Assembly: GCA_963761445.1 (NCBI GenBank)
Contig: CAVXHV010000004.1
Span: forward strand, 2,542,001 to 2,606,000
From: CAVXHV01 sp963761445
Lineage (GTDB): Bacteria > Planctomycetota > Planctomycetia > Isosphaerales > Isosphaeraceae
DNA length: 64,000 nucleotides
Reading direction: 5' to 3'
The notes beneath the pieces are model-generated. The model saw only the letters and a program-made list of their open reading frames with translations. It did not search any database and was not told the origin of the DNA. The first letter of the stretch is position 1, and each line of letters begins with the position of its first letter. The position numbers and the translations under genes are program-made. Positions 56,181 through 64,000 of this stretch are shown here, in pieces.

Positions 56181-56558
56181 ATGAAAACTCGGGGCGAGAT
56201 CGAAGCCGCCGTTTGCGAACTGATGAGACGCTTCCAACTGGAGTACATGGGCCGTGGACCCAGGGACATTCACGCCCACCTGATCGGTGATTTCCTTGTG
56301 GTCCGCCTCCAGGGCGTGTTGACCGCGGCTGAACAGCAGCTCGTCAAGTCGATCCCGTCCGCGAACGGGAGGAACCTGCTCAAACAAGTACGGACCCATC
56401 TGATCGAAACCGCTCGGCCGGTCATGGAAGCAATGATCCAAGAGGTCACAGGCGTCAAGGTGTTGAGCCTGCACCACGACATCAGCACGGTGACCGGAGA
56501 AGAGGTCGTGCTCTTCACTCTGGCCAAGTTGCCTGATTACAGGCAACCGAACAAATGA
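56181..56558 (+). CDS. DUF2294-domain protein
   Basis: 125 residues from ATG 56181. 'MKTRGEIEAAVCELMRRFQL' then 'GRGPRDIHAHLIGDFLVVRL', 'GRNLLKQVRTHLIETAR' and 'LSLHHDISTVTGEEVVLFTL'. Close paralogue of 50123-50512. The hybrid kinase starts 28 bases downstream on the same strand, so an operon is likely. Confidence 0.9.
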   Translation: MKTRGEIEAAVCELMRRFQLEYMGRGPRDIHAHLIGDFLVVRLQGVLTAAEQQLVKSIPSANGRNLLKQVRTHLIETARPVMEAMIQEVTGVKVLSLHHDISTVTGEEVVLFTLAKLPDYRQPNK

Positions 56559-56585
56559 CTGCGCTATGAATCGGGGTGGGAAAAC

Positions 56586-58545
56586 GTGGAAGCGAACGAT
56601 GACAACCGCGCACATCAACTGGAGCTCGCCCTTGCCTACGCAGAGAATATCGTTGCGACCTTGCGAGAGCCATTTGTGGTTCTCGATAACAGCCTGCGGG
56701 TTCGCTCGGCCAACGCGGCCTTCTACCGGAACTTTCATGCCTCGAAACCAGAGACGGAGGGCCGCTTCGTCTACGACTTGGGCAACGGTCAGTGGAACAT
56801 CCCCCAACTGCGTACGCTACTCACCCAGGTCCTGAGCAACAGCCATCCCGTCGAAGATTTCGAGGTTGAACACGACTTCCCCGCTCTCGGGCGAAGGAAC
56901 ATGCTGCTCAACGCCCGCAGATTCCCTCCAGAGAGCAACGACCCGCATTTGGTCCTTCTTGCCATCGAGGACATTACCGACCGTAGGCGGGCCGCAGCCG
57001 CCATGGAGCACTCCGAAGTCCGGTACCGGCGGTTGTTCCAGATGGCCAAGGACGGCATTTTGATCCTGGACGCCGGCACGGGAAAGGTGATCGACTCGAA
57101 CCCCTTCATGACGGCCTTGCTGGGCTACTCGCACGACGAGTTCTTGGGCAAGGAACTGTGGGAGATCGGCCTGTTCCGAGACATCAATGAGAGCCGGGCC
57201 GTTTACCGGGAACTGCAAGACAAGGGCTACGTCCGCTACGAGAATCTGCCCCTGGAAAGCACAACGGGTCACAAGGTCGAAGTCGAGTTCGTCAGCAATG
57301 TCTATGGAGAGAACAACCACCAGGTCGTTCAATGCAACATCCGTGACATCACCGAACGCAGCCGCCTCAAGCGACTGACGCAAGAGCAAGCGGAGGCACT
57401 CGCCGATTTGGACCGTCGCAAGGATGAGTTCCTGGCGATGCTCGGCCATGAACTTCGAAACCCGCTTGCCCCCATCCTCAATGCCGCGCTTCTCTTGCGC
57501 CTGCACAGCACCCGGAATCGTCTACAGGGCATCGAGAACCCGATACTTCAGCAATCCGCCAGCATCATTGAGCGGCAAGTGGGGCAACTGACACGGATCG
57601 TTGATGACTTGCTCGAAGTCTCTCGCATCACCACGGGCAGGATTCAGCTTCGCCAGGAATCGATTGCCGTGGGCGTCGTGGCGGAAAATGCGGTGGCGAC
57701 GGTCCGCTCGCTGATCGACCAACGTAAGCATGAACTGACGGTGTCGCTGCCGACGCAAGCGATCTGGGTGCACGCGGACGCGGCCCGGTTGGAACAGGTC
57801 GTGGTGAACCTCCTCACCAATGCCGCGAAGTACACCGATCAAGGTGGTCACGTCTGGCTGACTGTCCAACAAGAGCGGCGAGGAGGCGGTGCTGCGCGTG
57901 CGGGATACGGGCGTCGGCATCGCCCCCGAAATACTGCCCCGCATCTTCGACCTGTTCACGCAGGCGGAACGGTCCCTGGATCGCGCGCAAGGCGGGTTGG
58001 GCATCGGACTGGCTTTGGTGCAGCGCCTCGTGGAAATGCACGGGGGATCGGTGGCGGCTTCCAGTGCATTGGGGCAAGGCAGCGAGTTCGTCGTGCGTCT
58101 GCCGGTGGCGGCGCCCCCCCGGCCGCGGGCGTCATCGCCACCCGCCGAAACGGCCCAGCCGATTGCAACATCCTTGCGAGTGTTGGTGGTGGATGACAAC
58201 GTGGATACGGTGACGACTCTGGCGTTGCTGGCGAAAGAATCCGGCTGCGACGTTCGTACGGCGTACGATGGCTCGACGGTTCTGGAAGCGGCCCTGGATT
58301 ACCGGCCGGACGTGGTGCTGCTGGACATCGGATTGCCGGGCCTCAATGGCTATGAGGTAGTGAAGCAGCTCCGTCAGCAGCCCGCTCTTCAGAACGCCGT
58401 GGTCGTCGCCATGACCGGGTACGGCGGGGACGGTGACCTTCAGCGTTCGTTTGCGGCGGGCTTCGATCACCACTTGGTCAAACCGGGCGATTTCGGGAAA
58501 GTGCTGCAAATCTTGGCGACCGTCTCGGAGTTGCCGGCACGATGA
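56586..58545 (+). CDS. PAS-domain hybrid histidine kinase with receiver, one frameshift
   Basis: GTG start 56586. Two PAS/PAC domains (about 15-135 and 145-265, ends 'LAIEDITDRRR' and 'CNIRDITERSR'), HisKA 'FLAMLGHELRNPLAPILNAA', HATPase_c ('NLLTNAAKYTDQGG', then after the break 'DTGVGIAP' and 'GGLGIGLALVQRL') and receiver ('VLVVDDNVDTVTTL', Asp in 'VVLLDIGLPGLNGYEV', 'HHLVKPGD'). One extra C near 57874 (GAGCGGCGAG for GAGGGCGAG-type) separates the frames. Corrected length is about 652 residues. Cytoplasmic. Co-directional with the DUF2294 gene. Confidence 0.9.
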
Positions 58546-58657
58546 GAAACCGGGAGAATTCGAGGATACCTGACAGGCAGCGCCAAGGGGCCCGAACCTC
58601 GGTCGGCGTCCCGCGAGACGATCTGGTCTCAATAATACCGGTCGGAACACCGGGGAC

Positions 58658-58686
58658 TTGTGTCCTCTCGCCGTAGCGTGCATACT
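58658..58686 (+). promoter_or_regulatory. Promoter of leader element 6
   Basis: TTGTGT at 58658-58663, 17-base spacer, CATACT at 58681-58686. The spacer TCTCGCCG is shared with the promoter of element 5. Confidence 0.55.
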
Positions 58687-58741
58687 GATGAGCGTTCTGC
58701 GGGATTCGACACGAGATAAGCGCACGTCGGCCCCCGGAAAT

Positions 58742-58859
58742 GATTTGATTTGTCGGATGACTAGACGAAGGGCGGCCGGGCTATTCCGGGTCGTCTGTCG
58801 AAGAGTAAGCCGGCGTTGTCGAGGACCTGAGGGTTTTCGACCACGCCGGCTTTTTTTTT
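58742..58859 (+). ncRNA. Leader element 6 (structured RNA with intrinsic terminator)
   Basis: The only plus-strand copy: GTCGGATGAC hairpin, TAGA, GAAGGGCGG, CCGGGCTATTCCGGG hairpin, GTCGAAGAGTAAGCCGG, terminator hairpin with GTTGTCG...CGACCAC and nine U. The HPr-like gene starts 41 bases downstream. Confidence 0.8.
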
Positions 58860-58899
58860 CACTCGCGTTTACTCGACCCGAGCGCCTCAAGAGGCCAGA

Positions 58900-59262
58900 A
58901 TGCAACGTTCCAATTCGGAATCCTCATCCGAGAACGGCTGCGTTCATCCGGGAAAGAGCCACGAGCCGGCAATCGCCCGTCGCCAGGTCGAGATTGTGAA
59001 CCGATTCGGTCTGCACCTGCGGGCCGCTGATCAGTTCGTCAGGATTGCTCGACAGTTCGACTGTGAGATTCAGGTGCATTACCAGGGCAACGGATGCAAC
59101 GGCAAAAGCATCCTTGAGCTGATGACCTTAGCCGCCGAGTGCGGTACCCGTCTCGACTTGGAGGCGTGCGGGCCCGACGCGGTTGCCGCCCTCGAGGCTC
59201 TGGCCGTTGTGGTCGCGGCTGGGTTCTACCAGGACGAGAACGAAAGAGAGCAATCCGCATGA
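58900..59262 (+). CDS. HPr-family phosphocarrier protein behind leader element 6
   Basis: 120 residues from ATG 58900 (AGAGG upstream). Residues 29-115 form an HPr domain: active-site motif 'NRFGLHLRAA' with His 39, and 'NGKSILELMTLAA' with the regulatory Ser 70. The first 28 residues are a hydrophilic extension. In planctomycetes HPr usually has a regulatory rather than sugar-transport role, and no PTS enzymes are in this window. Partner kinase unknown. Confidence 0.9.
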   Translation: MQRSNSESSSENGCVHPGKSHEPAIARRQVEIVNRFGLHLRAADQFVRIARQFDCEIQVHYQGNGCNGKSILELMTLAAECGTRLDLEACGPDAVAALEALAVVVAAGFYQDENEREQSA

Positions 59263-59308
59263 CGTCCGACCCGACAGCGCGGCCCCTGTGAGCCGACAGG
59301 AACCGCAC

Positions 59309-60226
59309 ATGCCCGGCCAGCTCCGCCCGCCCACACCGATGAGCCTCGGCGGCCTGTCCCCGCGGCAGCTTGCCGTGGCAGTCTGGAAACGGCTGGCCGA
59401 ACACGACGCCATGACCTGGGCGGCCGCCGTCGGCTTCTACGCGATGCTCGCCCTGGTCCCGTTCCTCGCTCTCGTCCTGGTCGTCGTGGTCCTGCGACTG
59501 CCCGACCTCTCCAGCGCAGGCCGCCGGACAATCGGCCTCGGTAACCTCACGGTCTACCAGCTCGAAGCCACCTTGAAGTCGTTCTTTCCGAACGAAGCGT
59601 ATGTCCTGGTCAGGGATCAGATCGCGCGCATTCAGAGCGAGCCTCCCGTCGCTCTGCTCTCCGTGGGTGCGGTGATCTCTCTCTGGAGTGCGTCGAGCCT
59701 GTTCCTCGTCGTCATCGACGCGCTCAATCGGACCTACGGCGTCACGGAAACGCGATCGTTCATGAAGCTCCGGCTCACCGCGTTCGCGATGACGCTCCTC
59801 CAGGCGGCCTGCCTCCTCTCTTCGCTCGTGGCGATCGTCGCCTGGCCGCAGGTCGTCCGCGCACTGGGCTTGGACTCAAGCGCTGCGGTCGCATGGCTGG
59901 CGGCGACTGTCAATTGGTTTGCCGTCTTCCTGATGGTACTCATGAGTTTCGCGCTGACATTCCACGTCGGCCCCGACGTTCGCCATCCCTGGGCCTGGGT
60001 AACCCCGGGTAGCCTGGCAGGAACGATCGCCTTCCTGGTCTTCTGCATCCTGTTCCGGGTCTACGTCCAGAACTTCGGCCGCTACAATGAGTCGCTGGGA
60101 GCGCTCGGTGGGGTCATGGTGCTGCTATCCTGGTTCTGGGTCGTGGCCTTGGTGCTCCTGGCCGCGGCCGAAATGGATCGGGCGATCGAGGCCGGCTCAC
60201 CGATTGGCAGGTCCCCCGCCTGTTGA
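59309..60226 (+). CDS. YihY/BrkB-family inner membrane protein
   Basis: 305 residues from ATG 59309 (AGGA upstream), six hydrophobic helices. Family landmarks: 'DAMTWAAAVGFYAMLALVPF' near the start, 'LLSVGAVISLWSASS' and the C-terminal 'YNESLGALGGVMVLLSWFWV'. Role uncertain (once called ribonuclease BN, now regarded as a membrane protein of unknown function). It follows the HPr gene after 46 bases and may be read from leader 6. Confidence 0.9.
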   Translation: MPGQLRPPTPMSLGGLSPRQLAVAVWKRLAEHDAMTWAAAVGFYAMLALVPFLALVLVVVVLRLPDLSSAGRRTIGLGNLTVYQLEATLKSFFPNEAYVLVRDQIARIQSEPPVALLSVGAVISLWSASSLFLVVIDALNRTYGVTETRSFMKLRLTAFAMTLLQAACLLSSLVAIVAWPQVVRALGLDSSAAVAWLAATVNWFAVFLMVLMSFALTFHVGPDVRHPWAWVTPGSLAGTIAFLVFCILFRVYVQNFGRYNESLGALGGVMVLLSWFWVVALVLLAAAEMDRAIEAGSPIGRSPAC

Positions 60227-60310
60227 TCGCCCCTACCGAGAGAACCGACGGCAGGGACGCGGGCGGGGCGTACTGACGCGGAAATCGATCTGCGCCCGAG
60301 CCAGGCGGCT

Positions 60311-62182
60311 TCAGGACTGGCACGGAGTTCCTGAGATCGCGGTCGGGCTCACGTCAATAGAGTCCGCCCTCACCGTCGCCGCGGCGGGCGGCACCCGCAC
60401 CACAGAAGCGGCCCTCACCAGGATCTGGTCTCTGGCATCGGCCAGCGTGAAGGCCACGTGCGTGGCGCCGACACCGGAAAGCCCCTGCGACGCCGCGTCT
60501 ATCTCGGCCTCTCCCCAGCGCCCCACCACGATCGGCAGCTCCGCGAACCGCGCCCGGAGCCGCCTGACCTGGTACCGTGCCTGCGCGAGTGCCTCCGGAG
60601 GCAGGTGCGACAGGATGACCATTGCCGGGGACACGTCCGCCACGCGCCCGGCAAGCAGCATCGGCGAGCCGGCGCCCTCGATTGTCACAAGTGTGCACTT
60701 CGAGGAGTCGAGGATCTGTCCCAGCATCCGCAGCGTCAGGGCATCTGACGTGCCGCTGGCTGCCACACCCGCGACCACAAACGATGGCAACGCCGGTTTC
60801 CCATTGAGGCGCGGCGGCCCTCCTTCGCTCGTCGGGGCAGGGGACTTCAAGGCGAGATCTTCGGTCCCTTCCAGGTCGTCGAGGATCTCACCGATGACCC
60901 GCCGGATGAAGGCCACGTCGCTCTCCTCCAATTCCCCCCGCGCCGCGTCACGCTCGGCACGCGAGAGGGCCGGAACCAGGATCTGATCGAACACCTCGGC
61001 ACGCGGGCGTTCCTTCAGGGCGGCTTCGACGACCGCCGCGGATCCGTCCTGGTCCAGCGAAACCAGCCGCTGGTAAAACCGGATATTCTGGTCCAGCTCG
61101 GCGTCTTGCCCCAGCAGTGTCGCGAAGAATCCGAGGCTCGGAACATACTTGCCCAGCACCGCCAGGCAAAGCGTCAGTGGCGTCGACAGCAACGTGCCAA
61201 GCAGCCCCCACAGCCACGTCCAGAACATCGCCGCGATCAGGAGTCCAAGGGCCGAGACCCCGGTGCTCTTGCCGTAGACGACCGGCTCCAGATACGAGAG
61301 TGCCACCTCGACCACCCCAAAGAATACGGCCACCTCGACCGGCTGCATCCAGCCGGGGAAGTAAGCGACCGAGAACACCAGCGGCAGAAGGAACGCCACC
61401 GCCGCACCCACGTACGGGATGAATCGCATCATCGCCGCCATGCATCCCCAGAGCGCCGCGTACGGCACCCCGATCAACCAAAGGCCGCTGCCCACAGTCA
61501 GCCCGAACCCAAGATTGACGACCATGATCGTCGCCAGGTAGTGGCTGATCCGCTGGCCTATCTCGCTCATGGTCCGGGTCGTCAGGTTGATCTGGCGCTG
61601 GCCGAAGAGCTGAACGATCCGGTCGCCCAGGGCCTCGCGATTCACCAGCATGAACAGAACCAGGATGAGCACGAAAATACCGACGCCAACGAACTCCAGG
61701 TAGGGCCCGACGGCTCCCTGGAGACGCTCCCGGAACGTGGGCTGCTCGATCACCCGCACGTCCATCGCCTCGTGCCCCGCGACGATCGGCGTGTCGAGCG
61801 ACCTGGCCACCTCTCCCGCCACTCGCTGCGCCCGATAGAATGCCGTGTTGTCCGAGGGCTTCAGGAAATCGACCTTCTTCTGAATTTCCTTCTGATAGTC
61901 CGGCAGTTGGTACGCCAGCCTGGAGAGTTGCCGCACAACAACGTAACCGATCCCGCTCAGTGTCCCGAGCGCGAGGCCCACCGTGAGGATAACCGCAATC
62001 GCCCGCGGCACTCGCCGCCGCTCGAAGAATCCGGCTAGCGGCGCCAGTGCGAAGCTCAGGAGCACCGCCAGGGCCAGCGGCTTCAGCACCTCGGCCGCCA
62101 GCGACATCGCGCCAATGACCGCCAGCACAAGGAAGGTCACGGCGATCGGATGGTCCATCGGCGACTTGCGTTGATCGGCCAC
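60311..62182 (-). CDS. AI-2E/PerM-family transporter with long cytoplasmic C-terminal domain
   Basis: 623 residues from GTG 62182. Membrane helices run over residues about 10-350, with family motifs 'PLALAVLLSFALAPLAGFFE', 'YVVVRQLSRLAYQLPDY', 'FIPYVGAAVAFLLPLV' and 'LLSTPLTLCLAVLGKY'. The last 250 residues are soluble and repeat part of a nucleotide-binding-like fold ('VAGVAASGTSDALTLRMLGQ', 'VVGRWGEAEID'), which is common in planctomycetal and some proteobacterial members. Transport substrate unknown. The CsbD-like gene lies 31 bases upstream on the same strand. Confidence 0.88.
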   Translation of the reverse strand: MADQRKSPMDHPIAVTFLVLAVIGAMSLAAEVLKPLALAVLLSFALAPLAGFFERRRVPRAIAVILTVGLALGTLSGIGYVVVRQLSRLAYQLPDYQKEIQKKVDFLKPSDNTAFYRAQRVAGEVARSLDTPIVAGHEAMDVRVIEQPTFRERLQGAVGPYLEFVGVGIFVLILVLFMLVNREALGDRIVQLFGQRQINLTTRTMSEIGQRISHYLATIMVVNLGFGLTVGSGLWLIGVPYAALWGCMAAMMRFIPYVGAAVAFLLPLVFSVAYFPGWMQPVEVAVFFGVVEVALSYLEPVVYGKSTGVSALGLLIAAMFWTWLWGLLGTLLSTPLTLCLAVLGKYVPSLGFFATLLGQDAELDQNIRFYQRLVSLDQDGSAAVVEAALKERPRAEVFDQILVPALSRAERDAARGELEESDVAFIRRVIGEILDDLEGTEDLALKSPAPTSEGGPPRLNGKPALPSFVVAGVAASGTSDALTLRMLGQILDSSKCTLVTIEGAGSPMLLAGRVADVSPAMVILSHLPPEALAQARYQVRRLRARFAELPIVVGRWGEAEIDAASQGLSGVGATHVAFTLADARDQILVRAASVVRVPPAAATVRADSIDVSPTAISGTPCQS

Positions 62183-62213
62183 GGGGGCGTTCCTGTACGT
62201 GATCCGTGATGAA

Positions 62214-62603
62214 TCAACGGCCGCGGATGCGCAGCCCGGTCACAAGCCCGGCCAACGCGCCGATGCCAAACGCAGCGATCACCGTCTCCGTCGGGTGGCT
62301 GCGGACCAGACCCTCGGCACGTTCGTAGCGCTGGCGGATCTGGTCGCCCACCTGCTGGACGTACTGGCCGGCAGCCTCCGACCCATGCGCCACCGCCGCT
62401 GAGCCGCGTGAGTTCATATCCGAGAAGAACCTCTCGATCGTGTCACTCCCTTCGCCGGTCTTCTCCTGTATCCGGCCGACGAGCTGCTCGAAGTTCCCTT
62501 CGAGCGCCCCGAGGTCGTCCTCCGTCAACTGACTCCAGCGCTGCCTTGCCAGAGCGCAGAGGTGCTTCCAATCTCCCTGAATCGCCTGCGCGTTCGTCGC
62601 CAT
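62214..62603 (-). CDS. CsbD-like protein with C-terminal membrane segment (DUF883-like)
   Basis: 129 residues from ATG 62603, AGGAGG 10 nt upstream. N-terminal 'QGDWKHLCALARQRWSQLTE' is CsbD-like; the C-terminus 'YERAEGLVRSHPTETVIAAF' plus a short hydrophobic end resembles ElaB/YqjD (DUF883) proteins that tether to the membrane. A fusion of two stress-protein types. Probably co-transcribed with the transporter gene. Confidence 0.85.
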   Translation of the reverse strand: MATNAQAIQGDWKHLCALARQRWSQLTEDDLGALEGNFEQLVGRIQEKTGEGSDTIERFFSDMNSRGSAAVAHGSEAAGQYVQQVGDQIRQRYERAEGLVRSHPTETVIAAFGIGALAGLVTGLRIRGR

Positions 62604-62718
62604 GATCTGTAAGCCTCCTGGTTTCGGGAGCGGTCGGTGCGATCCCGGCTTCCCTGGTTGAATTCACATAACTTTTACTACTTAAGTGCGCATACTAATG
62701 AATAACGTGCGCCTGCTC

Positions 62719-63192
62719 TCACGATCGACGCCGTGCATGCGGGCGCGCGCTGCCGGCGGTGACAAGGACGGTCCGGATCCATGCCAGGTTCAGCGACAAC
62801 TGCTTTCGCGTCCGCCGAAAGCTCTCGAACCCGCGGCTGAGCTTCAAACCGCCCCAACCCGCCAGCAGTCCCCCGAGCGCCGTCGCCGCTCCGGCCGTGA
62901 GTAGCATCGCCCAGCCCTGGTGTATCTCCAGTGCCGAGGCGACCAGCCAGCCTGCCCCCAGGAGCGCCACCAGAACAGCGGCAGCCACGGTTGTGAGGCC
63001 CACGACGCACAGCACGATCGGCACCGCCGACTTGCGAACGGCTTCCCTCAAGTCGACGACCACGAGCCTGGCCTGGAGCTCGGCAAGTGACGCGACGTCG
63101 TCGACAAACTCGGAGACACCGTCGAATTGAGCCGAGCTCGAGCCGGGCACACGATCGGTCCCGCGACCATTCACGGACGCCTGATCAGCCAT
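62719..63192 (-). CDS. Holin-X/phage-holin-family membrane protein
   Basis: 157 residues from ATG 63192 (AGGAGT upstream). Amphipathic N-terminal helix 'VASLAELQARLVVVDLREAV' and two membrane helices ('IVLCVVGLTTVAAAVLVALL', 'WAMLLTAGAATALGGLLAGW'), the layout of the actinobacterial-type Holin-X family. It is not evidence of a prophage. Overlaps the upstream gene by 22 bases. Confidence 0.82.
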   Translation of the reverse strand: MADQASVNGRGTDRVPGSSSAQFDGVSEFVDDVASLAELQARLVVVDLREAVRKSAVPIVLCVVGLTTVAAAVLVALLGAGWLVASALEIHQGWAMLLTAGAATALGGLLAGWGGLKLSRGFESFRRTRKQLSLNLAWIRTVLVTAGSARPHARRRS

Positions 63193-63914
63193 CCCAGGGC
63201 GACTCCTACGCAAAGCGTGATACCTAGAGCCTTGACGGGCTCCCTGACCAGGAAGTCCCGCGCCATTTCCCGGGTGTCGGCCAGCCGTTCACGGGCAAAC
63301 GCCACGTCCTGCCGGCCCATCGCCTTGAGCTCGTCCAGTTGCGGAGTAAACTCCGCGTTCATCCCTCGAACATGATCATTCATCGTCCTGTCCTCCAAAA
63401 CGTGTGTTTCGATAGAAGCTGCCGCTGGGGCGCGATGTCCTGACGCTCCGCCGGACTGTTCCGGCCGATCCGTTCCCTCGGCCGCCGCCGAATGACGGGT
63501 CCGGCCCACCGTGGCGGCCGGCTGTGTCATGTCGAGCCAGTTGAGCATGTAATTCTGGCCCGCACGGACGGCCACCGGGAACAAGAAGTCCCAGGCGCCG
63601 AGCAGGAGACTCCAGCCGGTCCTCGAAGGTCTCCGACCTTCGGGAGCCGCTCCCGCGACCGGTTCAATAGACTCCGCTGGATCGGCCGGCCATGCAGGCG
63701 CGGCCGTGGCTCGTGGATGACTGCCGGTGTAAACCAGCAAGCCGGCCGCAGCCGCGGCGCCAAATCCGATCCAGGGATAAGTCCACGTGTACCGTCCCCA
63801 GTCCATGAACGCCTCGGCGCCGGCGACGGATTCGCTCACGTTTGTATGACGCTCGCGCCGGATCACCGCCATCCGATCATAGATCTCTTCGACGTCGTTC
63901 GATCCCGTGGCCAT
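63171..63914 (-). CDS. Two small membrane proteins read as one ORF (second part DUF883-like, internal start 63383)
   Basis: The frame opens at ATG 63914 (GGGAGAG upstream) with one membrane helix ('TYPWIGFGAAAAAGLLVY') and a Pro/Ala-rich linker. At 63383 an internal ATG follows GGAGGACAGGACG and begins 'MNDHVRGMNAEFTPQLDELK', ending 'VKALGITLCVGVALGWLIRR', a complete DUF883/ElaB-like protein of 70 residues. Either two genes whose separating stop has been lost (a frameshift would do this) or a fusion. The second part is the surer gene. Confidence 0.75.
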   Translation of the reverse strand: MATGSNDVEEIYDRMAVIRRERHTNVSESVAGAEAFMDWGRYTWTYPWIGFGAAAAAGLLVYTGSHPRATAAPAWPADPAESIEPVAGAAPEGRRPSRTGWSLLLGAWDFLFPVAVRAGQNYMLNWLDMTQPAATVGRTRHSAAAEGTDRPEQSGGASGHRAPAAASIETHVLEDRTMNDHVRGMNAEFTPQLDELKAMGRQDVAFARERLADTREMARDFLVREPVKALGITLCVGVALGWLIRRP

Positions 63915-64000
63915 GGTTCTCTCCCTGCAAGTTTCCCGGCATCTGACCCGCAGCAGTGAATCATGAATGTCCGGGCACTCTCACGAAGAGCTTGCCCACT

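Noticed and set aside
41862..58859. Assignment of the leader family to the class I cyclic-di-GMP riboswitch
   Set aside because: GGGCAA followed by a CC..GG hairpin and a later AAGCC recalls that class, but the diagnostic GGGACGCAAAGCC segment and the tetraloop receptor are absent, and an extra CTCG-TTGA-CGAG hairpin is present.
62719..63192. Prophage lysis gene because of the holin-family name
   Set aside because: Holin-X members are common chromosomal membrane proteins, and no endolysin, capsid or integrase lies in the window.

Overview
The window looks like a high-GC Planctomycetota chromosome, probably an Isosphaeraceae-type lineage. The signs are secreted proteins with the planctomycetal N-terminal LExLExRxLL-type motif (2097, 25961 and 34276), a PEP-CTERM protein, many Ser/Thr kinases fused to TPR or WD40 repeats, an ECF sigma factor next to a kinase, the family 'PFRIRLTGGR'-like small protein, and many hybrid sensor kinases. 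No rRNA, tRNA or CRISPR array was seen. Many genes are split by single-base frameshifts (about 20, mostly +1), so either the sequence is poorly polished or the region is decaying; I annotate such loci as one gene with the break stated.

Layout. 0-10 kb: partial TolC-like protein, a four-times frameshifted FG-GAP beta-propeller protein, a pyruvate/indolepyruvate decarboxylase with a gamma-glutamylcyclotransferase-like gene, and a lineage-specific coiled-coil protein. 10-18 kb: a tandem duplication of a [small membrane gene + kinase-TPR gene] unit, both kinase copies broken differently, plus a third partial unit. 18-28.5 kb: accessory DNA with small genes, a sedolisin-type remnant, an IS1634-type element that has split a gene, an M41-like peptidase, a RAYT fragment with dispersed REP-like motifs, an ArsR regulator with its own operator followed by a 33-residue Cys-rich peptide, a homologue of the anti-CRISPR AcrVA2 family, and an archaeal-type ATPase/DUF234 protein. 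28.5-38.5 kb: one minus-strand set of ECF sigma factor, kinase-WD40 protein and a giant surface protein with near-identical 729-bp repeats. 38.7-41 kb: a third, internally deleted kinase-TPR locus.

40.8-64 kb is a stress and envelope island: ferritin-like protein, small lipoprotein, CsbD proteins, four DUF2294 genes or remnants, PAQR/hemolysin III, a truncated desaturase, PlsC-like acyltransferase, HPr, YihY/BrkB, AI-2E-type transporter, holin-X and DUF883-like membrane proteins, three sensor kinases, a response regulator and two divergent Crp/Fnr regulators.

The most interesting signal is in that island. A roughly 110-nt structured element ending in an intrinsic terminator occurs six times (41862, 49794, 51140, 53145, 54029 and 58742), each preceded by a similar promoter (TTGCTA-like -35, usually 16-18 nt, TATRAT-like -10) and followed by a different stress or signalling gene. 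The elements share invariant core bases and show compensatory stem changes. They look like a family of terminator-controlled leaders (riboswitch-like) or paralogous small RNAs that would tie these genes into one regulon. I could not match them to a known class.
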